Assembly (NCBI GenBank): GCA_046294815.1
Contig: JBKBOJ010000011.1
Span: forward strand, 1 to 49,682
Reading direction: 5' to 3'
DNA from: Pelomonas sp046294815
Lineage (GTDB): Bacteria > Pseudomonadota > Gammaproteobacteria > Burkholderiales > Burkholderiaceae_C
DNA length: 49,682 nt
Shown: positions 23,710 to 31,580 of the stretch, one piece after another
How positions within the stretch are numbered: the stretch's first letter is position 1
Layout of the letters: each line of letters begins with the position of its first letter
Position numbers and translations under genes: made by a program
The notes under the pieces: model-generated
Told to the model about the DNA's origin: nothing
The model's input: the letters and a program-made list of their open reading frames with translations, nothing else
Databases searched by the model: none

Positions 23710-26544
23710 TCAAGGGTGGCCCGCGCCCCCTTGGTTGAGGGTGGCCAGCAGTTTGCGCGCCGCATCGAGCGACGAAAACTTCACGTTGGCTTTTAGCGCG
23801 GCTTGCAACTCTTCTCGTGCCTCGGCGCGCCGGCCTGCCTTGGCCAGCACGGCGCCCAGGTGATAGCGGATGTCGGCCACGTCTGGCGCACGCAGTCGGG
23901 CGTCGCGCAGCAGTTGCAGCGCGCGCTCCGAGTTGCCGGCGAGGTGGTTGGCCCAGCCAGCGGTGTCCATCAACAGGGGGTTGCGCGGATCGGCCTGGTA
24001 GGCACGTTCGGCCATGGCCAGCGCGCCGGGATCCTTGATCTCCATCAGCAGGTTGGCCAGGCTGTTGAGCGTCTCGGCGTGCTGAGGGCGCTGCTTCAGG
24101 ATGGCTTCGTACTGCTTGCGAGCCGCCGCGAAGTTGCCAGCGCGCACGTTGATCTCCGCCATCACGCTGCGCACCGAGAGGTCGCCGGGGTTGTGCCGCA
24201 GCCAGGCTTCGCCCAGGTCCAGTGCGGGCTTGGCGCCGTTCTGGTTGTAGGTCACGCGCATGAGCTTGGCCAGGCTGGCCTGGGTCTTGTCGAGCTCATG
24301 CGCCTTGCGCAGCGAGTCCAATACCAGCGTGGGCTGGGCGCGGGCATGCGCCACCTCGGCGAGCAGGTTGTAGCCCAGCGCGGACTTGGGTGAGGCCTGG
24401 ATGACCTGGCGGGCGCGGCGTTCGGCCGCGGCGACGTCGCCCTGGGCGAGGTCCACGCTGGAGAGCATGGCCAGCGCCGGCACGAAGTCGGGTGCGGCGT
24501 TCAGGGCCTTGTCCAGGTTGTAGGCGGCGCCGCTGAAGTCCTTGATCGCAACTTGCTGGCGCGCGACTTCCACCAGGCGTGGTGCATCGAAGGCGGCGCG
24601 CCGGCCGGCGTTGGTCAGCGTCAGCTTGGCGCCCGCCGCGTCGCCATTGGCCGTCTGGGCCGCGGCGTAGGCCTGCAGGGCCTCGACGTCTTCGGGCAGC
24701 TTGGCCAGCAGGACCTTGGCGGCTTCCAGGGCGCGATGCGGCTGGCCACTCTTTTGCAGGTGCCAGGCGACCAGGGCAAAGTCGGCCCGGGCCTCGCGCG
24801 GACCGCTGGCGGCCACGGCGCTTTCCAGCCACTTCAGTGTCTCGTCAGGCTTGCGCCAGAGCTCATGCAGCAGCGCGAGTTCGAGCAGCACGTTCACGTT
24901 GCGCTCGTCGTTTCTCAGCATGTCGCGCAGCCGCTTGTTGGCGGCGTCGTAGTTGCCGGCCTGGGTCTCCAGCCGCGCCAGGCCGAGCTTGGCAGTCGAC
25001 AGCGTGGGATCCAGCTTCAGCGCCTTCTCGTAGCCGGCGCGCGCGGCGGCGAAGTCCTTGGCCTCGGCCTGGGCCAGCGCCTGCACGGTGAGCACGGTGG
25101 CATTGGTCGGGTTGCTGCGGGCCAGGCTGTCAGCCACCGCGAGCGCCTTGGCCGTCTGGCCTTCGCGCAAATGGATGGTCACCAGCGCCAGGCCTGCATA
25201 GGTCTGCTTCGGGTCGGCCTTGTAGGCCTTGGACAGTTCGTCGGCGCCCAGGCTGGCCTTGCCGCTTTGCAGCAGCGACAGGCCCAGCGCGGTGCGGTAC
25301 TCGGCCGAGTCACGGGTCTTGAGCGCCTCCTGCATCAGCGCGGTGGCGCGGGCGTGCTTGCCCTGGCTCATGTAGACCGAGGCCAGCATCAGCAGCGCCT
25401 GGCCGTCACCGGGCTGGGACTTGACGTAGCCGTCCAGCAACTCGATCGCGCGATTCGGGTTGGGCTCGGCGATGGCCAGCTGGGCCAGCAGCTTGACCAG
25501 CGGGCTGCCGGGCTGCTGGCGTGTTGCCAGTTCGAGAAAGGGCTTGGACTTCTCCAGCTCCCCGAGGCTGTAGTGGGCCAGGCCGTTGAGCATCAGCAGC
25601 TGCGGACGGAAGCGGATGTACTCGATGGGTACCGGGTCCAGCAGTTCGGTGATGCGCTTGAGTGCTGCCTTGGCCTCGGCCTTGTCGCCGGCGCGCTCGG
25701 CCAGCAGCGCACGCAGATAGGTGCCGCGCGGATCTTTGGGTTTGAGGCGGTGCAGCTCCTCCACTTCGGCAAGCGCCTGGGCGTCGCGGCCCAGGTCGAT
25801 CAGCAGGCCAGCGCGCGCCAGCCGGGCCTCGGCATGCTCGGGCCAGGCTTTGATGGCGGCGTCGTAGCTGGCCAGCGCCTGTGGCACCTGGCTCATCGCG
25901 TGCAAGGTGGCACCCCTCTGGTACAGCGCCTCCGCATTGTTCGGATCCAGCTTGAGCGCTTGGTCGGCGGCCGCCAGCGCCTCGGTGAACTGCCGGGCGC
26001 GCACGCGCAGTGGCACTTCTGCGATCCAGGTGTTGGGATCGGCGGCGTTCAGGCTGCGCGCCTGCTGCACGGCGGCCATCGCATTCTTGGTGTCGCCCAG
26101 ATCGGAGTAGGCCAGCGAGCGCTGCAGCAGCAACTGCAGTTGCAGGCCAGTGGGCAAGCCAGCGGGCTGCAGGCGCGGGTCCTCCAACATTTGCGCCTGT
26201 TTGCCCTGCGCGTTCAACGCCATGGCCAGCGGCACCGCCACCTCGGCGCGGTCGACGCCCAGGCGCATCGCCTCGACGAACTGGAACTCGGCTGCCGATG
26301 GCTGGCTGTCGGCCAGCAAGGCCTTGCCCAGCAGCACATGCACCGACAGCTGCGTCTTGTCTGCCTGCAGCGCGTTGCGCAGCTGCACGATGGCGCCGGG
26401 AATGTCCCGCTTTTCATAGCGCTGCAGCGCGTCCTCGTAGAAGCGCGCCGCCTTGGCGGCGTCCTGGGCTTGGGCCGCAGGCAAGGTGGTGGTGAGCAGC
26501 AGGGCGGCAAGCGCAGCCGTAAGCGAGGGGTGCAGTCGTGTCAT
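23710..26544 (-). CDS. prsT: PrsT-type TPR protein of the exosortase/PEP-CTERM system
   Basis: 944 residues, almost wholly tetratricopeptide repeats after a signal peptide (about 1-26, ending AAQAQ). The N-terminal block AARFYEDALQRYEKRDIPGA and QLRNALQADKTQLSVHVLLG is the signature of the XrtA/PEP-CTERM TPR protein PrsT. Family members are usually lipoproteins; here no lipobox cysteine is seen, so this one is likely periplasmic or peripheral. It probably scaffolds export or assembly of exopolysaccharide and PEP-CTERM proteins (family-based). It lies directly upstream of a PEP-CTERM gene, but no exosortase or EPS genes are in the window. Its gene ends 80 bases before the sigma-54 promoter of that gene. 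Confidence 0.88.
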   Translation of the reverse strand: MTRLHPSLTAALAALLLTTTLPAAQAQDAAKAARFYEDALQRYEKRDIPGAIVQLRNALQADKTQLSVHVLLGKALLADSQPSAAEFQFVEAMRLGVDRAEVAVPLAMALNAQGKQAQMLEDPRLQPAGLPTGLQLQLLLQRSLAYSDLGDTKNAMAAVQQARSLNAADPNTWIAEVPLRVRARQFTEALAAADQALKLDPNNAEALYQRGATLHAMSQVPQALASYDAAIKAWPEHAEARLARAGLLIDLGRDAQALAEVEELHRLKPKDPRGTYLRALLAERAGDKAEAKAALKRITELLDPVPIEYIRFRPQLLMLNGLAHYSLGELEKSKPFLELATRQQPGSPLVKLLAQLAIAEPNPNRAIELLDGYVKSQPGDGQALLMLASVYMSQGKHARATALMQEALKTRDSAEYRTALGLSLLQSGKASLGADELSKAYKADPKQTYAGLALVTIHLREGQTAKALAVADSLARSNPTNATVLTVQALAQAEAKDFAAARAGYEKALKLDPTLSTAKLGLARLETQAGNYDAANKRLRDMLRNDERNVNVLLELALLHELWRKPDETLKWLESAVAASGPREARADFALVAWHLQKSGQPHRALEAAKVLLAKLPEDVEALQAYAAAQTANGDAAGAKLTLTNAGRRAAFDAPRLVEVARQQVAIKDFSGAAYNLDKALNAAPDFVPALAMLSSVDLAQGDVAAAERRARQVIQASPKSALGYNLLAEVAHARAQPTLVLDSLRKAHELDKTQASLAKLMRVTYNQNGAKPALDLGEAWLRHNPGDLSVRSVMAEINVRAGNFAAARKQYEAILKQRPQHAETLNSLANLLMEIKDPGALAMAERAYQADPRNPLLMDTAGWANHLAGNSERALQLLRDARLRAPDVADIRYHLGAVLAKAGRRAEAREELQAALKANVKFSSLDAARKLLATLNQGGAGHP

Positions 26545-26607
26545 CGAACAGGCCGGCGGGTCGGGGCGCTGGATTCTTGCAGATGCATGCCGGCCGGCGT
26601 CATCCGC

Positions 26608-27249
26608 TCAGTGGCGCAGCTCCAAGGTCATGACATCGTTCTCGCGCTGCATCTGGAAGCGGTTCAGGAAGCTGTTGCCCAGCAGCACGTGCTGCATCTG
26701 GCCGGGGATGACGATGGCCGTGACGTCGCGCACCTCGACGTCGCCGATGCGCACGCTGGCCAGTTCGATCAGAAAGGCCGGCACGGCGCCGTTTGCCGTG
26801 TGCGTGATGACGCGTCGGCCATTCAGGTAGCGCAGGCCGAGCTTGTCTGCCTCGATCTGGCTGATGGAGATGGTGGTCGCGCCGGTGTCCACCAGGAAGT
26901 TGGTGGTCTGGCCGTTGATCAGGCCCACGGTCGTGAAATGGCCGCCGGGGCCCATCGGCATGGTGATCCGCCGGCGCTCCACAGCGGTATTGGGCAGCAC
27001 CCGGCCGGGGGCTGCGCCCAGCGTCAGCGTCAGCCGGCGGCCGCGGATGTCCACGACCGCGCGGTCGTCCTCCAGCGCTAGCAGTCGCACGCCCTGGGCC
27101 GTCGCACCGACCTCCAGCGTCTTGGGCACGCCGTCGATCAGCAGCAGCGCCGCACGCGCGCCCAGCATGCCGTTGAGTTGCACCTGCTGCGCCGCTGCCG
27201 GGCCGGCGAGGGTCAGCGCCAGCAGCAGGGGCGGCAGCAGCCGGCGCAT
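26608..27249 (-). CDS. Retropepsin-like aspartic protease (TIGR02281 type)
   Basis: 213 residues. Signal peptide about 1-20, then an N-terminal part of unclear fold, and a single-domain aspartic protease with the active site FLVDTGATTISIS (catalytic Asp121). VLLGNSFLNRF near the C terminus matches the second conserved block of this clan AA family. It probably acts as a homodimer in the periplasm. Substrate is unknown. It lies between yajQ and the PrsT gene on the same strand, with 7 bases to yajQ. Confidence 0.87.
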   Translation of the reverse strand: MRRLLPPLLLALTLAGPAAAQQVQLNGMLGARAALLLIDGVPKTLEVGATAQGVRLLALEDDRAVVDIRGRRLTLTLGAAPGRVLPNTAVERRRITMPMGPGGHFTTVGLINGQTTNFLVDTGATTISISQIEADKLGLRYLNGRRVITHTANGAVPAFLIELASVRIGDVEVRDVTAIVIPGQMQHVLLGNSFLNRFQMQRENDVMTLELRH

Positions 27250-27256
27250 GTCTATC

Positions 27257-27745
27257 TCAGTCGCGGAAGTTGTTGTAGGTCAGCGGCGTGTCGCTGAAGC
27301 TTTTCTTCAGGTGAGCGATGGCGGCCTGCAGGTCGTCGCGGTTCTTGCCAGTCACGCGCACCGCGTCACCCTGGATGCTGGCCTGCACCTTGAGCTTGCT
27401 TTCCTTCAGCGAGGCGACGATCTTCTTGGCCAGCGTCGCCTCGATGCCCTCCTTGATCTTGTAGACCTGGCGCACCTTGTCGCCGCCGAGCTTCTCGATC
27501 TTTTCCTGCTTGTCCAGGAAGCTGATGACCACGTCCTGCTTGGTCAGTTTGGCGTACAGCACGGCCTCGATCTGCTCCAACTGGAACTCACTGTCGCCGA
27601 TCGCGTGGATTTCCTTGTCCTTCAACTCGACCTTGGCGCCCGTGCCCTTGAAGTCGAAGCGGGTGCCGATTTCCTTGATCGTGTTGTCCACGCCGTTGCG
27701 GATCTTGACGTGGTCGGGTTCGAGAACGGTGTCGAAGCTGGGCAT
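27257..27745 (-). CDS. yajQ: YajQ family nucleotide-binding protein
   Basis: 162 residues, the normal YajQ length. Signatures MPSFDTVLEPDHVKIRNGVDN, EIGTRFDFKGT and IQGDAVRVTGKNRDDLQAAI. Relatives are implicated in cyclic-di-GMP binding in some gammaproteobacteria, and in RNA or nucleotide binding. The ATG at 27745 is chosen over a frame reaching 28141, which is an antisense shadow of murB. It is divergent from murB across 39 bases. Confidence 0.93.
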   Translation of the reverse strand: MPSFDTVLEPDHVKIRNGVDNTIKEIGTRFDFKGTGAKVELKDKEIHAIGDSEFQLEQIEAVLYAKLTKQDVVISFLDKQEKIEKLGGDKVRQVYKIKEGIEATLAKKIVASLKESKLKVQASIQGDAVRVTGKNRDDLQAAIAHLKKSFSDTPLTYNNFRD

Positions 27746-27784
27746 TGCAGGAAAGCAGTTGAATGGATCGGCGAAAATTTTCCC

Positions 27785-28858
27785 ATGTCCATGCAAGCGC
27801 AGCCCCCCTCGAACGGAGTGCCGATTCCCCTGCGGATCGAGACCGACGTCAATCTCAAGCCCTACAACACCTTCGGACTGCCGGCCATGGCAAAGCGACT
27901 GGTGCGCATACGCGAGGCGGCCGACGTGCGCCGCATCGTCGATCACCCGGAACTGGGCCGGGCACCAAAATTCGTGCTGGGCGGCGGCAGCAATCTGGTG
28001 CTGACCCGAGACGTCGACGCCGTTGTGCTGAAGGTGGAGATCCCGGGCATCCGGCTGCTGGAGGCGCGCGATGATGCCTGGATCGTCGAGGCCGGCGCCG
28101 GCGTCGTTTGGCATGAGCTGGTGCAGTGGACGCTGGACCACGGCTATCCGGGGCTGGAGAACATGGCGCTGATCCCGGGCACCGTGGGCGCGGCGCCGGT
28201 GCAGAACATCGGCGCTTATGGCATCGAGGTGAAGGACCGGCTGGAGGCGGTGGAGGTCATGGACCTGGTGACCGGCCGACCGGCGCTGCTGCCGGTTTCA
28301 GCTTGCCGCTTTGGCTACCGCGACAGCGTGTTCAAGCACAGCGACTTCGGCGGCCTGGCAGGCAAGAGCGTCATCACCAAAGTGCGCTTGCGGCTGCCGC
28401 GGCCCTGGCAGCCGGTGCTGGGCTACCTGGAGATCGAGCGCAAGATGGCTGAGACCGGCATCACCGCACCCGATGCACGGCAGATCTTCGACTGGATCGT
28501 CGCGGTGCGGCGCGCCAAGCTGCCGGACCCGGCCGTCATCGGCAATGCCGGCAGCTTCTTCAAGAACCCGGTCGTCACGGCTGAGCAGTGCAAGGACATC
28601 ATCGGCCGCGATCCCGCCATCGTGCACTACCCGATGCCAGACGGCAGCGTGAAGCTGGCGGCGGGCTGGATGATCGACGCCTGCGGCTGGAAGGGCAAGG
28701 CAGTCGGCGGCGCGGCGGTCTATGAGAAGCAGGCGCTGGTGCTGGTCAACCGGGGCGAGGCGCGTGGCGCCGAGGTGGTCACGCTGGCGCGGGCCATCCA
28801 GGAGAGCGTGTACGGGCGTTTCGGCATTCGCCTGGAACCGGAGCCGGTGGTGGTCTGA
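27785..28858 (+). CDS. murB: UDP-N-acetylmuramate dehydrogenase (UDP-N-acetylenolpyruvoylglucosamine reductase)
   Basis: FAD-dependent enzyme completing UDP-MurNAc synthesis for peptidoglycan. 357 residues, matching the long type I (E. coli-like) MurB. FAD-binding blocks LGGGSNLVLTRDVDAVVLK and ALIPGTVGAAPVQNIGAYG, then ACRFGYRDSVFK and the catalytic-region GNAGSFFKNPVV near the C terminus. The start is ATG 27785 (MSMQAQPP); a second ATG is 6 bases on. Isolated from the main mur cluster, as in E. coli. An upstream in-frame extension to 26843 is antisense to yajQ and the protease gene and is not real. Confidence 0.95.
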   Translation: MSMQAQPPSNGVPIPLRIETDVNLKPYNTFGLPAMAKRLVRIREAADVRRIVDHPELGRAPKFVLGGGSNLVLTRDVDAVVLKVEIPGIRLLEARDDAWIVEAGAGVVWHELVQWTLDHGYPGLENMALIPGTVGAAPVQNIGAYGIEVKDRLEAVEVMDLVTGRPALLPVSACRFGYRDSVFKHSDFGGLAGKSVITKVRLRLPRPWQPVLGYLEIERKMAETGITAPDARQIFDWIVAVRRAKLPDPAVIGNAGSFFKNPVVTAEQCKDIIGRDPAIVHYPMPDGSVKLAAGWMIDACGWKGKAVGGAAVYEKQALVLVNRGEARGAEVVTLARAIQESVYGRFGIRLEPEPVVV

Positions 28859-28935
28859 AGAAGGTCAGTGCTGCCGGCCGCGCAGCGTAGGGCGGTCGGA
28901 TGATGTCGGCCATCGGCCCTGGTAGGAGGGTGGCG

Positions 28936-29166
28936 ATGAGCGCGAAGACATGGCGCCGGCGCACGCTGCTGGCGCGCAACGCGCCCGCCGGCATCGCCTC
29001 CCGGCGCTCCGTGCCCTATCTGCCCTATCTGGTCAGCGCGAAGCTCGATGGCGTCCGTGCGCGCTGGAATGGCGCGACGCTGCAATTGCGCAGCGGCCGG
29101 CCGGGTGCGGCACCAGCCGGGCGCCTGGCGGCGATTGTTGGTTCCGGCTCTGCCGGCTTGGGGTGA
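28936..29166 (+). pseudogene. Truncated ATP-dependent DNA ligase remnant (LigE-like)
   Basis: 76 codons behind a very strong ribosome binding site (TAGGAGGG, 6 bases before the ATG). The segment PYLVSAKLDGVRARWNGATL contains the ligase adenylation motif K-x-D-G (AKLDGVRA) and continues LQLRSGRP, exactly as in the N terminus of small periplasmic ATP-dependent DNA ligases. After about residue 60 the similarity stops (no LDGELW-type motif III, no C-terminal OB-fold) and the frame ends at 29166. Roughly three quarters of the gene is missing, so it is a deletion remnant that cannot be a ligase. It lies 77 bases after murB and converges on the microprotein at 29171. Confidence 0.65.
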
Positions 29167-29170
29167 CGCG

Positions 29171-29251
29171 TCAGAGCCAGCGCAGGATGTGCTGCAACCA
29201 GCGCGGCAGCGGGCGGCCGGGGATGTAGTTCTGGCGGTAGTGGCTGTACAT
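29171..29251 (-). CDS. 26-residue basic microprotein under a LexA box
   Basis: Small open frame, ATG 29249-29251 to TGA 29171-29173. GAGGAG (29259-29264) lies 7 bases upstream of the start, an excellent ribosome binding site. The N half is MYSHYRQNYIPG and the C half RPLPRWLQHILRWL. It has no acidic residue, four Arg and two His, and the end can form an amphipathic Trp/Leu/Arg helix. A perfect LexA box (29274-29289) lies just upstream. Family not recognised. By size, charge and control it recalls SOS-induced small proteins such as TisB (membrane toxin) or SidA (division inhibitor), but no sequence similarity is claimed. It could also be a 3' attachment to the argG transcript. Confidence 0.6.
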   Translation of the reverse strand: MYSHYRQNYIPGRPLPRWLQHILRWL

Positions 29252-29273
29252 GGTCAGTCTCCTCGAACGAATA

Positions 29274-29289
29274 CTGTAAGTTTATACAG
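29274..29289 (-). promoter_or_regulatory. LexA (SOS) box
   Basis: CTGT (29274-29277), 8 bases, ACAG (29286-29289): an exact CTGT-N8-ACAG site, AT-rich inside and extended to ACTGT...ACAGT. It lies 22-38 bases upstream of the microprotein ATG, and TATAAA within the box on the minus strand may serve as a -10. On the plus strand no gene follows until 31581, so the microprotein is the only plausible target. Confidence 0.75.
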
Positions 29290-29321
29290 TGTTTGACGAC
29301 CCTGACCAGCCCCTTGCGGGT

Positions 29322-30638
29322 TTACTCCAGGCGCGGCAGGCCGCCGCCGGCCAGCAGACCGGCGCCCGTGTAGATGCCCAGCTTGGCCCGGGTGTCGGTG
29401 ATGTCGAGGTTGCGCATGGTCAGCTGGCCGATGCGGTCGGCCGGGCTGAAGGGCGCGTCTTCGACCTTTTCCATCGACAGCCGCTCGGGCGCATAGGTCA
29501 GGTTGGGGCTGCGCGTGTCGAGGATGGAGTAGTCGTTGCCGCGGCGCAGCTCGATCACGACCTCGCCGGTGACGGCACGCGCCACCCAGCGCTGGGCGGC
29601 CTCGCGCAGCATGATGGCCTGCGGGTCGAACCAGCGGCCTTGGTACAGCAAACGGCCCAGCTTCATGCCGTTGATGCGGTACTGCTCGATGGTGTCCTCG
29701 TTGTGGATGCCGGTGACCAGGCGCTCGTAGGCGATGTGCAGCAGCGCCAGGCCCGGGGCCTCGTAGATGCCGCGGCTCTTGGCCTCGATGATGCGGTTCT
29801 CGATCTGGTCGCTCATGCCCAGGCCATGGCGGCCGCCGATCTTGTTGGCCTCGGCCAGCAGCGCCACCGGGTCGCGGTACTCGACGCCGTTCAGCGCCAC
29901 CGGCACGCCTTCCTCGAAGCGCACCGAGACCTCCTCGGCCTTGATGACGACGTCCTCGCGCCAGAAGGCCACGCCCATGATGGGGTTGACGATGCGGATG
30001 CCACTGTTCAGGTGCTCCAGGTCCTTGGCTTCATGCGTGGCGCCCAGCATGTTGGAGTCGGTCGAGTAGGCCTTCTCGGCACTCATCTTGTAGGCGAAGC
30101 CGCTCTCGGTCATGAAGGCCGACATTTCGGCGCGGCCGCCCAGCTCGTCGATGAAGCTCTGGTCCAGCCAGGGCTTGTAGATCTTGAGCTTGGGGTTGGT
30201 CAGCAGGCCGTAGCGGTAGAAGCGCTCGATGTCGTTGCCCTTGAAGGTCGAGCCGTCGCCCCAGATGTGCACGTCGTCGGCGGCCATGGCGGCGACCAGC
30301 ATGGTGCCGGTCACGGCGCGGCCGATGGGCGTGGTGTTGAAGTAGGTCACGCCTGCGGTGCTGATGTGGAAGGCGCCGGCCTGCAGCGCGGCGATGCCCT
30401 CATGAACCAGCTGCGCACGGCAGTCCACCAGCACCGCCTTCTCGGCGCCGTACAGCATGGCCTTGCGCGGGATTTCGTCGTAGTCCGGCTCATCGGGCTG
30501 GCCCAGGTTGGCCGTGTAGGCATAGGGCAGGGCGCCCTTCTTCTTCATCCAGTGCAGGGCCGCTGAGGTGTCGAGGCCGCCGGAGAAGGCGATGCCGACC
30601 TTCTGGCCGACGGGGACGGATTGCAGGATGGTGCTCAT
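29322..30638 (-). CDS. argG: Argininosuccinate synthase
   Basis: Joins citrulline and aspartate using ATP in arginine biosynthesis. 438 residues, E. coli-type ArgG. P-loop-like pyrophosphatase motif VGIAFSGGLDTSAAL (about 14-28), ANLGQPDEPDYDEIP, STAGVTYFNTTPIGRAVTGT and GGRAEMSAFM. ATG 30638 is preferred over a frame to 30695. It lies 7 bases after the small GNAT gene in the unit yaeQ-GNAT-argG. Its 3' end faces the LexA-controlled microprotein, and no clear terminator lies between. Its presence near a basic-amino-acid transporter (36786-40887) is probably coincidental. Confidence 0.97.
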   Translation of the reverse strand: MSTILQSVPVGQKVGIAFSGGLDTSAALHWMKKKGALPYAYTANLGQPDEPDYDEIPRKAMLYGAEKAVLVDCRAQLVHEGIAALQAGAFHISTAGVTYFNTTPIGRAVTGTMLVAAMAADDVHIWGDGSTFKGNDIERFYRYGLLTNPKLKIYKPWLDQSFIDELGGRAEMSAFMTESGFAYKMSAEKAYSTDSNMLGATHEAKDLEHLNSGIRIVNPIMGVAFWREDVVIKAEEVSVRFEEGVPVALNGVEYRDPVALLAEANKIGGRHGLGMSDQIENRIIEAKSRGIYEAPGLALLHIAYERLVTGIHNEDTIEQYRINGMKLGRLLYQGRWFDPQAIMLREAAQRWVARAVTGEVVIELRRGNDYSILDTRSPNLTYAPERLSMEKVEDAPFSPADRIGQLTMRNLDITDTRAKLGIYTGAGLLAGGGLPRLE

Positions 30639-30645
30639 GGTTGAC

Positions 30646-30909
30646 TCACGAAAGATCGCGCCACTCGGGATGGCGCTGGAGGAAAACGGCGACATAGCTG
30701 CAGGCCGGCACGACCTTGAGCTGCTGTTCGCGGGCCCAGGCCAGGCCTGCGGTGACGAGCTGTGCGGCCAGGCCCTGGCCGCGGTAGGCGTCGGGCACGC
30801 CGGTGTGCGTGAACACGACGCGCCCCGGCAACAGCTCGTAGTCCAGCACGCTGGGCGGCGTGGTGGGCAGCGTGAAGCGCTGGCGCTGGGCGTCGTGCTG
30901 CGGCGTCAT
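30646..30909 (-). CDS. Small GNAT-family N-acetyltransferase (YjdJ/NATD1 type)
   Basis: 87 residues, a single minimal GNAT domain. Acetyl-CoA-binding motif YRGQGLAAQLVTAGLAWA, then LKVVPACSYVAVFLQRHPEW, the diagnostic end of the NATD1/YjdJ subgroup. Substrate is unknown. The start ATG 30909 overlaps the yaeQ stop codon by 4 bases (ATGA), implying translational coupling. A longer frame to 31110 is antisense-like overlap with yaeQ and is rejected. Confidence 0.9.
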   Translation of the reverse strand: MTPQHDAQRQRFTLPTTPPSVLDYELLPGRVVFTHTGVPDAYRGQGLAAQLVTAGLAWAREQQLKVVPACSYVAVFLQRHPEWRDLS

Positions 30910-31466
30910 GCGGCGGGTGATTTCAGCGCGACGGGGTGGATCTCGACCGCGTCGTTCGCGGTGGAGACGTACACGCTGCCGTCCTGGATGCTGATCTGCA
31001 GTTGCATGCTGCGCTCGGCCAGCCGCGCCAGTGCCTGCGACTGCTCGGCCGGGATCTGCCAGACCGCCAGCTTGGGCGTGCGCGTCAGCTTGGCTTCCAG
31101 GTTGCGCCACCAGACCTCGGTGCTGGCCGCGTAGCTGTAGACGCTGACACGCTCGCTGCGGCCATGGGCCTTCATGATGCGGCGCTCGTCGGGCTGGCCC
31201 AGGTCTATCCAGTGCACGATGTCGCCGGTCAGGTCCAGCTGCCAGAGGTCGGGGTCGTCGACGTCGGACAGCCCCTTGGTGAACTCCAGCCGCCCGCGCA
31301 TCTCGTCGGCGGGCAGGTTCAGTGCAAAGGCCAGCACGCGCACCATCAGCCGCTCCTCGGTCTCGCTGGGATGGCAGGCCAGCGTGAGCGCATGCTCCCC
31401 GTAGACATGGCGGTCCATGTCGGCGATCTGGAGCTGGGCTTTGTAGATGGTGGCTTTGAGCGCCAT
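30906..31466 (-). CDS. yaeQ: YaeQ family protein
   Basis: 186 residues. MALKATIYKAQLQIADMDRHVY is the YaeQ N-terminal signature, followed by HPSETEERLMVRVLAFAL, DDPDLWQLDLTGDIVHWIDL and a C-terminal block ending in HPVALKSPAA. YaeQ has a PD-(D/E)XK nuclease-like fold with no established activity; E. coli YaeQ was linked to RfaH suppression. The ATG at 31466 is chosen over a frame extending to 32429, which is antisense to the next gene. It heads the yaeQ-GNAT-argG unit and is divergent from the coiled-coil gene across 114 bases. Confidence 0.93.
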   Translation of the reverse strand: MALKATIYKAQLQIADMDRHVYGEHALTLACHPSETEERLMVRVLAFALNLPADEMRGRLEFTKGLSDVDDPDLWQLDLTGDIVHWIDLGQPDERRIMKAHGRSERVSVYSYAASTEVWWRNLEAKLTRTPKLAVWQIPAEQSQALARLAERSMQLQISIQDGSVYVSTANDAVEIHPVALKSPAA

Positions 31467-31580
31467 GTAAGAGTCGTCACTGAATCGCCACTGGGGGCAG
31501 CCCGCGATTATCGGCGCAAGCCCCGTGGCATCATTCCGCCTCCCGTCTGGAACCTTCGCAACCCGAGTTGCGCCCTCGTC

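Noticed and set aside
26545..26607. Possible second sigma-54 promoter before the PrsT gene
   Set aside because: A GG...GC pair is visible on the plus strand (CTGGATTCTTGCAG) but the spacing is 6 rather than 10 bases and the orientation is wrong.
24553..27081. An 842-codon plus-strand frame antisense to the PrsT gene
   Set aside because: High GC removes stop codons on the opposite strand. The translation is repetitive Gln/Leu/Gly/Val with no family motif, whereas the minus strand encodes clear TPR repeats.
31558..31571. Small inverted repeat before the coiled-coil gene
   Set aside because: Only a 5-bp stem; too short to support as a regulator site or terminator.
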